This document shows positions 35,063 to 43,608 of a stretch of 64,000 nt of DNA, piece after piece (position 1 is the first letter of the stretch; the number at the start of each line of letters is the position of its first letter). The stretch is taken from assembly GCA_016195325.1 (NCBI GenBank), contig JACPZX010000030.1:1-64000 (forward strand). Direction: 5' to 3'. This DNA is from Acidobacteriota bacterium. GTDB taxonomy: Bacteria > Acidobacteriota > Polarisedimenticolia > JACPZX01. The notes below the pieces were generated by a model that had not been told where the DNA came from, searched no databases, and saw nothing but the letters and a program-made list of their open reading frames with translations. A program made the position numbers and the translations under genes.

Positions 35063-37138
35063 GTGAAGAAAGCGCTTTCCGCCATCGCTCTGCTCGCCAT
35101 CGTCTCGACCCTCGCGGTCATCGCCGCCGAGGAGACCGATCCGTTCCTGTGGCTCGAAGAGGTGGAGGGGACGAAGGCCCTCGCCTGGGCCAAGGACCAG
35201 AACCAGAAGACGACGGCCGAGTTCGAGAAGGTCAAGCAGTTCAAGCCCATCTACGATCGGACGATGCAGATCCTCGACTCGCAGGAGCGGATCCCCTACG
35301 GGAACCTCCGCGGCGACACGGTCTACAACTTCTGGCAGGACAAGGATCACCCACGCGGCATCTGGCGCCGGGCGACGCTCGCGTCGTACAGGACGCCGGC
35401 CCCCGCGTGGGAGACGGTGATCGACCTCGACGCGATGATGAAGGCGGACGGGATCCCGTGGGCGTGGAAGGGAGCCAACTGCCTGGCCCCCGAGCGCCGG
35501 CTCTGCATCGTGTCGATGTCCCGCGGCGGCAGCGACGCCGCCGTCTACCGCGAGTTCGACGTCAGCACGAAGAAATTCATCGAGGGAGGCTTCTCGCTCC
35601 CGGAGGCGAAGTCGAACGTCTCGTGGCGCGACGAGAACACCCTGTGGGTTGGCACCGACTTCGGCCCGGGCACGACGACCACGTCCGGATACCCGAGGCT
35701 GGTGAAGCTCTGGAAGCGCGGGACTCCCGTCTCGGAGGCGAAGACGGTCTTCGAGGGTGAGGCCGGGGACGTCGCCTCCACCGGATACAGCCAGTTCACG
35801 CCGGAAGGGCGCTACGACTTCGTCGTCCGAACCCCGGCCTTCTTCAGGCAGGAGATGTACCTCGTCCTCGGCGATCGCCTGCTCCGCGTCGACATTCCCG
35901 ACGACGCGAATCCCGAGGGGATGTTCAAGGACCGGATGGTCGTCTCGCTTCGCAGCGACTGGAGCGTCGGCGGGAAGACCTACAAGCAGGGAAGCCTCCT
36001 CGCGATCGGGCTCGATCCCTTCCTCCGCGGCCGGCGCGATTTCGACGTCCTCTTCGAGCCGACGGCGAGGATCTCGCTTCAAGGGGTCACCCAGACGCGG
36101 GACGCGCTCCTCGTCAACACGCTCGACAACGTGCGAGGGAAGCTGACCTCGCTCACCCCCGGCCCCGCCGGCTGGAAGCGCGAGGAGATCCCACTCCCCG
36201 GGCTCGGCACCGTCGGCGTCATGTCGGCGGACGAATGGCAGTCGTCGTTCTTCTACAACTACACCGACTTCCTCAACCCCTCGTCCCTCTTCCTGGTGGC
36301 GAACGGCGTGGCCGAGAAGGTGAAGTCGGCCCCCCAGTTCTTCAACGCCGACGGGATGAAGGTGGAGCAGTTCGAGGCGACGTCGAAGGACGGGACGAAG
36401 ATCCCGTACTTCCTCGTCACGCCGAAGGGTTTCAAGGCCGACGGGAACGCGCCGACGCTCCTCGGCGGGTACGGCGGCTTCGAGATCCCCGAGGTCCCGC
36501 GCTACGACGGCGTGAACGGGTCGGCCTGGCTCGAGCGGGGCGGCGTCTACGCGGTCGCGAACATCCGCGGCGGGGGCGAGTTCGGCCCCGCGTGGCACCG
36601 GGCGGCGCAGAAGGAGAACCACTACCGGAACTTCGAGGATTTCACGGCGGTGGCCGAAGACCTGATCACGCGCAAGATCACCTCGCCGAAGAAGCTCGGG
36701 ATCATCGGCGGCTCGCAGGGAGGACTTCTCGTCTCCGGCTCGATGGTCTACCGGCCAGATCTCTTCGGGGCCGTCGTCTGCGAGGTCCCGCTCGCCGACA
36801 TGAAGCGGTTCAACAAGCTCCTCGCCGGCGCGAGCTGGATGGCGGAGTACGGCAACCCCGACGTCCCGGAGGAGTGGGCGTACATCCAGAAGTGGTCCCC
36901 GTACCAGAACCTGAAGAAGGACGTGGTCTACCCGAAGGCGTACTTCTGGACGACGACGCGCGACGACCGCGTCCACCCGGCCCACGCGCGCAAGATGGCG
37001 GCGAAGATGATGGACCAGGGGCATCCCGTGTACTACTTCGAGCAGATCGAGGGAGGCCACGGCGGCGGGACGGTGAACCAGCAGCGCGCCTACACGGAGG
37101 CGCTCGAGTACGCGTACCTCTGGAAGATGCTGGGCTGA
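35063..37138 (+). CDS. Secreted prolyl oligopeptidase (S9A)
   Basis: A 691-residue exported peptidase that cleaves after proline in short peptides. I set the start at the GTG at 35063 because it begins a signal peptide (KKALSAIALLAIVSTLAVIA) eight bases after GGAGG; the longer frame from 35030 adds a Pro/Trp/Arg stretch. DPFLWLEEVEG is the S9A N-terminus, followed by a seven-bladed propeller. The catalytic domain shows GGSQGG (Ser551), RDDRVHPAH (Asp634/Asp635) and GGHGGG (His666), all three triad residues. With the S9 peptidase at 601 it makes two secreted S9 enzymes in the window, pointing to a peptide-feeding lifestyle. Confidence 0.93.
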   Translation: MKKALSAIALLAIVSTLAVIAAEETDPFLWLEEVEGTKALAWAKDQNQKTTAEFEKVKQFKPIYDRTMQILDSQERIPYGNLRGDTVYNFWQDKDHPRGIWRRATLASYRTPAPAWETVIDLDAMMKADGIPWAWKGANCLAPERRLCIVSMSRGGSDAAVYREFDVSTKKFIEGGFSLPEAKSNVSWRDENTLWVGTDFGPGTTTTSGYPRLVKLWKRGTPVSEAKTVFEGEAGDVASTGYSQFTPEGRYDFVVRTPAFFRQEMYLVLGDRLLRVDIPDDANPEGMFKDRMVVSLRSDWSVGGKTYKQGSLLAIGLDPFLRGRRDFDVLFEPTARISLQGVTQTRDALLVNTLDNVRGKLTSLTPGPAGWKREEIPLPGLGTVGVMSADEWQSSFFYNYTDFLNPSSLFLVANGVAEKVKSAPQFFNADGMKVEQFEATSKDGTKIPYFLVTPKGFKADGNAPTLLGGYGGFEIPEVPRYDGVNGSAWLERGGVYAVANIRGGGEFGPAWHRAAQKENHYRNFEDFTAVAEDLITRKITSPKKLGIIGGSQGGLLVSGSMVYRPDLFGAVVCEVPLADMKRFNKLLAGASWMAEYGNPDVPEEWAYIQKWSPYQNLKKDVVYPKAYFWTTTRDDRVHPAHARKMAAKMMDQGHPVYYFEQIEGGHGGGTVNQQRAYTEALEYAYLWKMLG

Positions 37139-37154
37139 GGCCGGCGGGCGCGGC

Positions 37155-37348
37155 TCAGAGCAGGACGCGCTTCACGGTCCAGTAGAGGCCGACGAGAGCG
37201 ATCAGGGCGGAGGCGGGGACGGTCACCCTCGACCGGTGCCACGGCTCCGCCCCGAACCTCATCCCCACCGCGACGAACGCAATGGCGATCACGCTGAGCT
37301 GCCCCGCCTCGACCCCGGATTCTACGCGAAGAACCGCCCGCGAGGCGC
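37155..37348 (-). pseudogene. C-terminal remnant of a HupE/UreJ membrane protein
   Basis: Reading the minus strand, about 60 codons ending at the TGA at 37155 encode GVEAGQLSVIAIAFVAVGM, then MRFGAEPWHRSRVTVPASA and LIALVGLYWTVKRVLL. This matches the end of HupE/UreJ_2 family proteins, including GVExGQL and the last membrane segment ending in YW-V-R. The rest of the protein is absent: the frame runs back into the end of the FG-GAP gene without a plausible start and without the family N-terminal helices. I read it as a truncated remnant. Confidence 0.6.
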
Positions 37349-37350
37349 CG

Positions 37351-40300
37351 CTAGTGCTTCGGGCCCGTCCCGCAGCCGCCGCGGCCGGCGACGAGGTAGT
37401 ACGTGATGACGCCGGGCGGGACGCCGAGGGTGAGGCCGGTGGCTCCGCTCGTGCTCGTGCCGCTCACCGTCCCGAACGCCCCGTTCTTCGTCGCGCTCTC
37501 GAAGACGACGTAATCGGCGGCCAACGGGATGTCGGACCAGGTGAGGCGGATTCCCGTGAAGCTGTTCACGTGCTCCGCCGCCAGCGTCGCCCCGACGGCG
37601 CCGGGCGCGCCGGAGACGACGCTCACGCTTGCGGCCGGCGAGACGTCCGACGCCCCCCCCGCGCAGGTCACCGCGACCGAGTAGCCGTAGGTGCCGAGAG
37701 GCTGGCTCGAGGGAATCGCGTACGACGACGCGGTCGCGCCGGGGATGTCGCCCCCGTTCTCCTTCCACTGGAACGAAGCCGGGGAATCGCCGCCGGCGCA
37801 GTACGAGCCCGTCGCGTCGACGCTCCCGCCCGTCCCGGCGCAGAGGACCGTCGGGGACGCGTAGGCCGCCGCCCGCGCAGTTCCCGCTCCGCCGGTCGCG
37901 GCGCCGCATCCCGTGACCTGCACGTCGTCGATCATGAAGCCGAGGTGCGCGTTGTCGGAGGCGTCGACGGTATCGAACCGGAACCTGAGGTCCGCCGTGG
38001 CGCCGGCATACGGGGCGAGGCTCGTGATGCCTGAATATCGCCATGCACCGCTCGAGTCGGTGACGGGGGCGACGTCGGCGTACGGGCCCGCGGCTCCCGC
38101 CGTCGAGACCTGGAGTGTCGAGAGATCCCGCCCCGACTGGCCGTCCGTCGCGCGGCGGTACCAGAAGGAGAGGCGGGCGTCTGCGGGAACCGCCGCGACC
38201 TCCGGCAGATTCAGCGAGCCGGCGTTGGTGGGGAAGTTGGGATCGGCGTACGTGCACGTCGAGTCGATGCCGTAGTACCAGCCCGTCGATCCGGTGCGCT
38301 GGTTCGGCTCGCAGGCCGAGGTCGACAGGTGCCAGAGGCCCGAACCGCTCCAGAGTCCCGCGCCGTGCTCCGCGCGATTCTCGACGATGGGCGTGGAGGG
38401 GACGAGCCTCGCGGCCGACACGTCCGGAACCGACCCCGCGGAGAAGCACGACGCGGCGACGCCGTGCGCGCCGGTGCGGTTCATCACGCCGGTGACGGCC
38501 GAAGCGCCATGATCGAAGCCTGCCGAACCGAAGTCGGCGTCCTGGTACTGGAAGAGGATCTGCCCCGACGCCTCGAAGAGCGTCGCCTCGAACGTCGCCG
38601 CGCCGACCGCCGGCTTGTGAGGAACGTCCTTCCACTCGATGGTGAGCCGCCGGTTGGGCGCCGTCCCCTGCATCATCGCGAAGACGCCGCTCCCCGGAGC
38701 CCCGGCCCCGGGGTTGAGGTCGTCCCAGTACGGGGCGATGAGAAGCCGATTGGCGGAAACGGCGGGCATGCAAAGGGGAACGGCCGACGCGAGGTTGTCG
38801 ATTGGCGCGAACGACACCAGCCCGTTGCTGCCGACGTAGAGGGTCGAGAAGCGCTCGCCGTAGAATGGGAAGGTGAAGCCGATCGGGATAGGGATCGAGC
38901 AGTCGTCGCAGGCGAGCGGGAGCAGCGACCCGACCGACGCGTCGATGAAGGCGAAGGCGTCACCCCTCGCGACGTAGGTGTCGTTCGACTTCCCGTACCA
39001 CAGGGCGACCGATCCCGAGTCGTTCCGGCCGCTCGCGGGGAGCCCGCTCGATTTCGCGCCGGCGACCACGTCGCGGATGCCGTCACCGTCCACGTCGCCG
39101 AGAGCGACCGAGGAGCCGAAGGCGTCGCCCTTCTCCCCGCCCCAGAAGCGCGCCAGGCTCGAAGGCTGGCTCGACAGATCGATGTCGGTGAAGGGCTGGG
39201 CCGAGCCGTAGAGGACGTCCACCTCTCCCGCCCCCGGGCGTCCCGCTCCGCGCGAGCTCGACGCCGCTGCCGCGAGGACGAGATCGTCGTAGCCGTCGCC
39301 GTTGACGTCGCCCGCGGCCACCGCGCCGCCGAGGGATTGGAACGGCGAGGTGGCCTCGATGCGTGCGGTGCCGGCCGGCGCGGCGTCGAGATCGGTGCTG
39401 GTCCAGAGCGCCGATTGGCCGTAGGCGAGCCAGACGTCGCCCGCCCCCGGCCGCGCGCCGCCGCGCGAAGGGGAGCCCGGAGCGCCCATGACGAGATCGG
39501 CGAGACCGTCCCCGTTGAGGTCGCCCATGGCGAGGGCCGTGCCGAGGGCGCCACCGGCCACGGGGCCGAAGAAGCGGATGACGCCGGAAGGAGGCGTCGC
39601 CAGATCGATGTCGCCGCTCGGAGCGGAGTCTCCGTAGATCACGGCCACCTCGCCCGCGCGGGAGCGCGCGTTGCCCGCGGAGGCCGCCGAGGGGGCCCCG
39701 AGCGCGACATCCGGCCGCCCGCCGCCGCCGAAGTCGCCCGTGGCGACGGCGGATCCCAGCAGGTCTCCGGCATCGGCTCCGGCCACGCGGACGGTTCCCG
39801 AGGGGGGTGACGCGAGATCGACGTCGCCGAAGTGGGCCGCCTGCCCGTAGACGATGAACGCCTCGCCGGCGTCCGCTCGAAGGTTGTCGAGCCCGTCGCC
39901 GTACGGAGCGCCGATGATGAGATCGTCGCGGCCGTCGAGGTTGATGTCGGCGGCGCCGAGCGCCGAGCCGAGAGCGTCGACCGGGTCGGCGCCGAAGAAG
40001 CGCGCCACGCCGGCGGGGGGCGCCGCGAGATCGATGTCCGCGAGCCTCGTCGCCCCGCCGTAGATCACGTAGACGGTGCCCGCGCCCGGCCGGGAGTCGG
40101 CGACCGAATCGGACGACGGGGCCCCGAGGATCAGATCGTCGTAGCCGTCGCCGTTCAGGTCGCCTGAGGCGACCGCGGCGCCGAGGCCGTCGCCGGCGCG
40201 GGCTCCCCAGATCCGCACGACGTCCGTGGGAGGGGCCGCAAGATCGGTGTCGCTCCACTGCGCCCTGCGCCCGTACACGAGGTACACGGCGCCTGCGTCG

Positions 40301-40953
40301 GTCCGGGTCCCGCCGAGCGAGTCGCTGAGCGGCGCACCGAGGATGATGTCGGCGAAGCCGTCTCCGTCCACGTCCGCGGTGGCGACGGCGCTCCCGAGAT
40401 CGTCGAAGGCGGCGGCCCCGGTGAAGGTCGATTCGGGAGCGTCCGCACGCCGGAGCGCGTCGCGCCTGGCGTCATGGCTGATGGAACCCTCCGCCTTGAG
40501 CGCGAAGGTCAGCGAGACCGGCCCTCCCGAGCTCGCGTTGACGTCGAGCCGGAAGGGAAGCACGGCGCCGCACGGCGCTCCGCCGCTGAGCTGGATCTGG
40601 AAGTGCGGCGCGGTCGAGAGCGCCGGCGCGCCGCGGGCGGGCAGATTCGGCCAGGAGCCCGAGGGGGTGACGACGATCACGTCCGAGGGCGTCCCGGTGT
40701 AGACGAGCGTCGCGCCGACGCCTGTCGCGGCGACGTCGCCGTCGTTGAAGAGCTTCAGTCGAAGCGTGACCAGCTCCCCGGGCTGGAGCAGGCCGTCGTT
40801 GTTTCCGGCGGAGTCGTCGATTACGGCGCCGACGAAGGCGAGCTTCGCGGCCGCCTGCGCGGTCGAGCCGATGCTGAGCGAGATCAGGGCGGCGACGAGC
40901 AGCCGGCCCGCACCACTCCTGAGGGGGCACAGAACCCCCCTGGTTCCGATCAA
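37351..40953 (-). CDS. Giant FG-GAP/integrin-alpha-repeat surface protein
   Basis: A 1200-residue secreted protein. I chose the TTG at 40953 because it follows GGGGAGG by eight bases and starts a signal peptide (GRLLVAALISLSIGSTAQAA); the open frame reaches 41121. After an N-terminal CARDB-like region, roughly ten FG-GAP repeats follow, each with a calcium-loop motif such as DVDGDGFADIILGAP, DLNGDGYDDLILGAP and DVDGDGIRDVVAGA, forming a predicted beta-propeller. Next is a block with FPFYGERFSTLYVGSNGLVSF, a jelly-roll-like domain, an Ig-like segment and a fibronectin type III domain. The end reads YYLVAGRGGCGTG, a common tail in large secreted proteins of uncultivated lineages. A role in adhesion or surface attachment is plausible. 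Confidence 0.82.
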   Translation of the reverse strand: MIGTRGVLCPLRSGAGRLLVAALISLSIGSTAQAAAKLAFVGAVIDDSAGNNDGLLQPGELVTLRLKLFNDGDVAATGVGATLVYTGTPSDVIVVTPSGSWPNLPARGAPALSTAPHFQIQLSGGAPCGAVLPFRLDVNASSGGPVSLTFALKAEGSISHDARRDALRRADAPESTFTGAAAFDDLGSAVATADVDGDGFADIILGAPLSDSLGGTRTDAGAVYLVYGRRAQWSDTDLAAPPTDVVRIWGARAGDGLGAAVASGDLNGDGYDDLILGAPSSDSVADSRPGAGTVYVIYGGATRLADIDLAAPPAGVARFFGADPVDALGSALGAADINLDGRDDLIIGAPYGDGLDNLRADAGEAFIVYGQAAHFGDVDLASPPSGTVRVAGADAGDLLGSAVATGDFGGGGRPDVALGAPSAASAGNARSRAGEVAVIYGDSAPSGDIDLATPPSGVIRFFGPVAGGALGTALAMGDLNGDGLADLVMGAPGSPSRGGARPGAGDVWLAYGQSALWTSTDLDAAPAGTARIEATSPFQSLGGAVAAGDVNGDGYDDLVLAAAASSSRGAGRPGAGEVDVLYGSAQPFTDIDLSSQPSSLARFWGGEKGDAFGSSVALGDVDGDGIRDVVAGAKSSGLPASGRNDSGSVALWYGKSNDTYVARGDAFAFIDASVGSLLPLACDDCSIPIPIGFTFPFYGERFSTLYVGSNGLVSFAPIDNLASAVPLCMPAVSANRLLIAPYWDDLNPGAGAPGSGVFAMMQGTAPNRRLTIEWKDVPHKPAVGAATFEATLFEASGQILFQYQDADFGSAGFDHGASAVTGVMNRTGAHGVAASCFSAGSVPDVSAARLVPSTPIVENRAEHGAGLWSGSGLWHLSTSACEPNQRTGSTGWYYGIDSTCTYADPNFPTNAGSLNLPEVAAVPADARLSFWYRRATDGQSGRDLSTLQVSTAGAAGPYADVAPVTDSSGAWRYSGITSLAPYAGATADLRFRFDTVDASDNAHLGFMIDDVQVTGCGAATGGAGTARAAAYASPTVLCAGTGGSVDATGSYCAGGDSPASFQWKENGGDIPGATASSYAIPSSQPLGTYGYSVAVTCAGGASDVSPAASVSVVSGAPGAVGATLAAEHVNSFTGIRLTWSDIPLAADYVVFESATKNGAFGTVSGTSTSGATGLTLGVPPGVITYYLVAGRGGCGTGPKH

Positions 40954-41191
40954 GGTCGAGTCCTCCCCGGCCCGGGCCAGCGCGCCGTGTGCGCTTGAAT
41001 ATACACGAAAGATCACAAAGTTAGGGCGAGCGCAGACGCCCGGCCAGCGCGGATTCCCGACTTTCTCGAGGCGGCGTTGTCGGGATTGTCGGCGCCGAAC
41101 AAGGATGAACCCGAACGGCACGGCGCGCGACGGGAGCGCCGGGGTGCTGTGCTAGACTCGCCCGCCTTTTTCGCCAACCGTTGGGGTGCCC
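40954..41191. other. Intergenic region between the divergent FG-GAP and barrel genes
   Basis: These 238 bases lie between divergent starts and must hold both promoters. A TAGACT hexamer at about 41153 may serve the downstream plus-strand gene. No further gene is seen. Confidence 0.3.
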
Positions 41192-42385
41192 ATGCCGAAA
41201 AGAGTCGAGACGGTCGCCGCGCTGTGGGCGTGCCTTCTCGCCGGCCTCCCGACACTCGCCGGGGCGGCGGACGTTCCGCGCGGGCCGCTCGTCGTCGTCC
41301 CCGAGTGCCGCATGATCCAGTCCGGATGCGGCCTCGACCCGGACACCCCCGATCTGAACGCCGCGGCCTGCGCGATGGCCGTCGCGAAGCAGCTCGAGCG
41401 TCGCGGCATCCGCACCACGCTCCCCGGCCCCGTCACCGACGTGTGCGCGGGCGATCCGAACGCCGTCGTGGCGCTGACGACGGTGACCTTCGAGTGCGGA
41501 GCCGACCAGGACGGCATGACGCGCCGGCGCTACGCGCTGAAGACGCGCCTCCGCGGCGAGCTCGAGATTCGCGATTGTGCGAGCGGCGAGGTCGCGGGAC
41601 GCGCCCGCGCGGCCCGCGCCGTCGCATCGGGGCGCCGCACGCTCGTTCGCGATCTCGTCGAGGAGCTCGGGCACCACCTCGCGCCGGGGAAGGTTCGCGC
41701 ATCCCATCCGGAGACTCCGCTCCGGTGGATGCGCGCCGACGTGGGAGGGGAACGCTCGGTCGAGATCGACGCGGGCTCGATCGACGCGTCCAGCTCCGGG
41801 ATCAACCGAATCCTCAAGGGAATGGGGCTGCCGGAGCAGGATCGCGCGCGGCGCCTCCTCGTCGAGCGCGCCTACACTCCCTGGAGCTACCCGGGCGTGC
41901 GTCTGGCCATCGGCCTGTCGGGCACCGAGATGCGCTCGTCGGGAGACGGGACCTTCAATCGAGGCCTCCTCCGTCTCCCGCCTTCGAAGCCCCTGACGTT
42001 CACGAACGTGCCGGTCGACGTGACGCTGCGATCGCTGGGGTTCTACCTGAGCGCGGGGTACGGCTTCGACTACCTGCGCAACCAGCGAATCTCCGCCGCC
42101 GCGCACGTCGGGTACTCGGCGATGGGAGGCTCCCTCGCCCCCTCCAGGATGGAGATCAACGCGACGGGCCCCATCGAGATCCCGCTGAGGGACGGGGCCT
42201 GGCCGCTGGGCGCGGGCGTGCGCTGGGAATGGAGGCTCTTCCCGCACTGGGAGATCGCGGCGACGTACGGGTGGAACCGGATGAACTTCAAGAACCCGAA
42301 GGAGACCCTCTCGGGGAGGTTCGCCCCGTACGACGTGGGGTACACGGGAGCCGAGGCGCGCGTCGGGATCGCGGTCCGCTTCTGA
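41192..42385 (+). CDS. Exported beta-barrel-like protein of unknown function
   Basis: A 397-residue protein with signal peptide (VETVAALWACLLAGLPTLAGA). The first 150 residues include a cysteine-bearing domain (VPECRMIQSGCGLDPD, VTFECGAD, EIRDCASGEVAG) resembling envelope proteins that bind or sense stress through a small nucleotide-like or TolB-N fold. The second half, from about residue 220, consists of alternating strands ending in GAEARVGIAVRF with a terminal Phe, typical of an outer-membrane barrel. I do not recognise a named family. The start at 41192 is preferred over the GTG at 41186 because the ATG begins the charged n-region of the signal peptide. Confidence 0.65.
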   Translation: MPKRVETVAALWACLLAGLPTLAGAADVPRGPLVVVPECRMIQSGCGLDPDTPDLNAAACAMAVAKQLERRGIRTTLPGPVTDVCAGDPNAVVALTTVTFECGADQDGMTRRRYALKTRLRGELEIRDCASGEVAGRARAARAVASGRRTLVRDLVEELGHHLAPGKVRASHPETPLRWMRADVGGERSVEIDAGSIDASSSGINRILKGMGLPEQDRARRLLVERAYTPWSYPGVRLAIGLSGTEMRSSGDGTFNRGLLRLPPSKPLTFTNVPVDVTLRSLGFYLSAGYGFDYLRNQRISAAAHVGYSAMGGSLAPSRMEINATGPIEIPLRDGAWPLGAGVRWEWRLFPHWEIAATYGWNRMNFKNPKETLSGRFAPYDVGYTGAEARVGIAVRF

Positions 42386-42413
42386 CCCCGATCGCGTCGC
42401 CGCTTCGGGTCAG
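42382..42413. terminator. Possible bidirectional terminator between convergent genes
   Basis: CTGACCC (42382-42388) and GGGTCAG (42407-42413) form a 7-bp perfect stem around an 18-base loop. It straddles the stops of the plus-strand barrel gene (42385) and the minus-strand enoyl-CoA hydratase gene (42410). No T-run follows. Confidence 0.35.
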
Positions 42414-43201
42414 CGCCCCTTGAACTGCGGCTTCCTCTTCTCGACGAAGGCTCGAAGCGCCTCGACCCGATCCTGGGTGGGGATGATCGATTCGTAGGCG
42501 GCCGTCTCCTCGCGTAGCCCCTCCTCGATCGGCATCTCGCACCCGCGATCGACGGCCCGCTTGGCGGCGCGGAGCGCCAGGGGCCCGTTCGCGGCGATCT
42601 CCATCGCGAGCGCCAGCGCCGCCTCGAGAGACGCGCCGGGGGCGGCGAGCTGATCGACGACGCCGTCGGCGAGCGCCTCGGCCGCGGAGAACATGCGCGC
42701 GGTGAAGATCCATTTCTTCGCGCGCGCGACGCCGATGGCGCGCGGCAGCCGCTGCGTCCCGCCGGCCCCCGGGATGATCCCGAGGCTCACCTCGCGAAGG
42801 CCGAGAGTCGCCCCCTCGTCGGCGACTCGCAGATCGCACGCGAGCGCGAGCTCGAGGCCCCCCCCGGCGACGACGCCGTGCACCGCCGCGACCGCGGGCA
42901 TCGGCAGCATCGACAGGCGCGTGAAGGTGCCGGAGAGGTACGGCACCCAGGCGCGGACGTCGTCCTCGGACATCGTCTGGCGCTCCTTGAGATCGGCGCC
43001 GGCGCAGAAGGCCTTCCCGCGCGCGGCGATGACGAGTGCGCGGACGTCGGACCCACTCTCGAGGGCGGCGCAGGCCGTGTTGAGATCCTCGACCAGCTCG
43101 CGCCCGAGGGCGTTCACCGGGGGGCGATCGATCGTGAGGAGGCCGATGCCTCCCTCTCGCAGCTCGAAGGAGACGTGCCGGAGCCCCGCGATCGACGTCA
43201 T
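42410..43201 (-). CDS. Enoyl-CoA hydratase/isomerase family protein
   Basis: A 263-residue crotonase-fold enzyme. IDRPPVNALGRELVEDL, ARGKAFCAGADLKER (oxyanion-hole FCAGADL), AVHGVVAGGGLELALACDLRVA and REVSLGIIPGAGGTQRLPRAIG are hallmarks; the Glu of LGLREVSLGI and the region near IIPGAGG supply candidate catalytic residues. It hydrates 2-enoyl-CoA esters or a related intermediate. Its ATG overlaps the stop of the preceding AtuA-C gene (ATGA, 43198-43201), so the three minus-strand genes are one operon for CoA-ester breakdown. Confidence 0.93.
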   Translation of the reverse strand: MTSIAGLRHVSFELREGGIGLLTIDRPPVNALGRELVEDLNTACAALESGSDVRALVIAARGKAFCAGADLKERQTMSEDDVRAWVPYLSGTFTRLSMLPMPAVAAVHGVVAGGGLELALACDLRVADEGATLGLREVSLGIIPGAGGTQRLPRAIGVARAKKWIFTARMFSAAEALADGVVDQLAAPGASLEAALALAMEIAANGPLALRAAKRAVDRGCEMPIEEGLREETAAYESIIPTQDRVEALRAFVEKRKPQFKGR

Positions 43202-43608
43202 CGGCGGGCCTTCCGCCGGGAAGGCCCGCGCGCGGGAGGCTCGTTCCCCGAGGCTCCCGCCCCCCCCGGCGCGTACGACGCCGGGACGGTGACCTCCATC
43301 GACAGCAACCCCATGCCGTGCGTCTTCCCCTGGGCGTCGGTCTTCAGACTCCCGCTCCCGCCTCCGCCCAGCGAGTCGTGGAGGATGAAGTTGAGGGCGC
43401 GGAGGTTCGGCACCTCGTAGCGATCGACCCTCCCCTTCACGACGCCGCCGAAGTGGGCCCGGACGCGCGCGGCGGTGACCTGGCGGCGGATGATCTCGTA
43501 GCCGGCGTCGTCGTACGCGATGAGGCCGACGTTGCTCCCGTCACCCTTGTCCCCCGATCGAGCGTGCGCCATCGCGTGAAGCCGCATCGTCTTCATCCGC
43601 GCCGCCAT
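43198..43608 (-). CDS. AtuA-like C-terminal domain protein
   Basis: A 136-residue protein that in many bacteria is fused to, or encoded just after, AtuA. MRLHAMAHARSGDKGDGSNV, VGLIAYDD, VKGRVDRYEVPNLRALNFIL and DSLGGGGSGSLKTDAQGKTH match the small ferredoxin-like AtuA-partner domain. The ATG at 43608 shares one base with the stop of the DUF1446 gene (TGATG), and its stop overlaps the enoyl-CoA hydratase start, showing tight coupling. The last ~30 residues are Gly/Arg-rich and probably disordered. Confidence 0.82.
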   Translation of the reverse strand: MAARMKTMRLHAMAHARSGDKGDGSNVGLIAYDDAGYEIIRRQVTAARVRAHFGGVVKGRVDRYEVPNLRALNFILHDSLGGGGSGSLKTDAQGKTHGMGLLSMEVTVPASYAPGGAGASGNEPPARGPSRRKARR

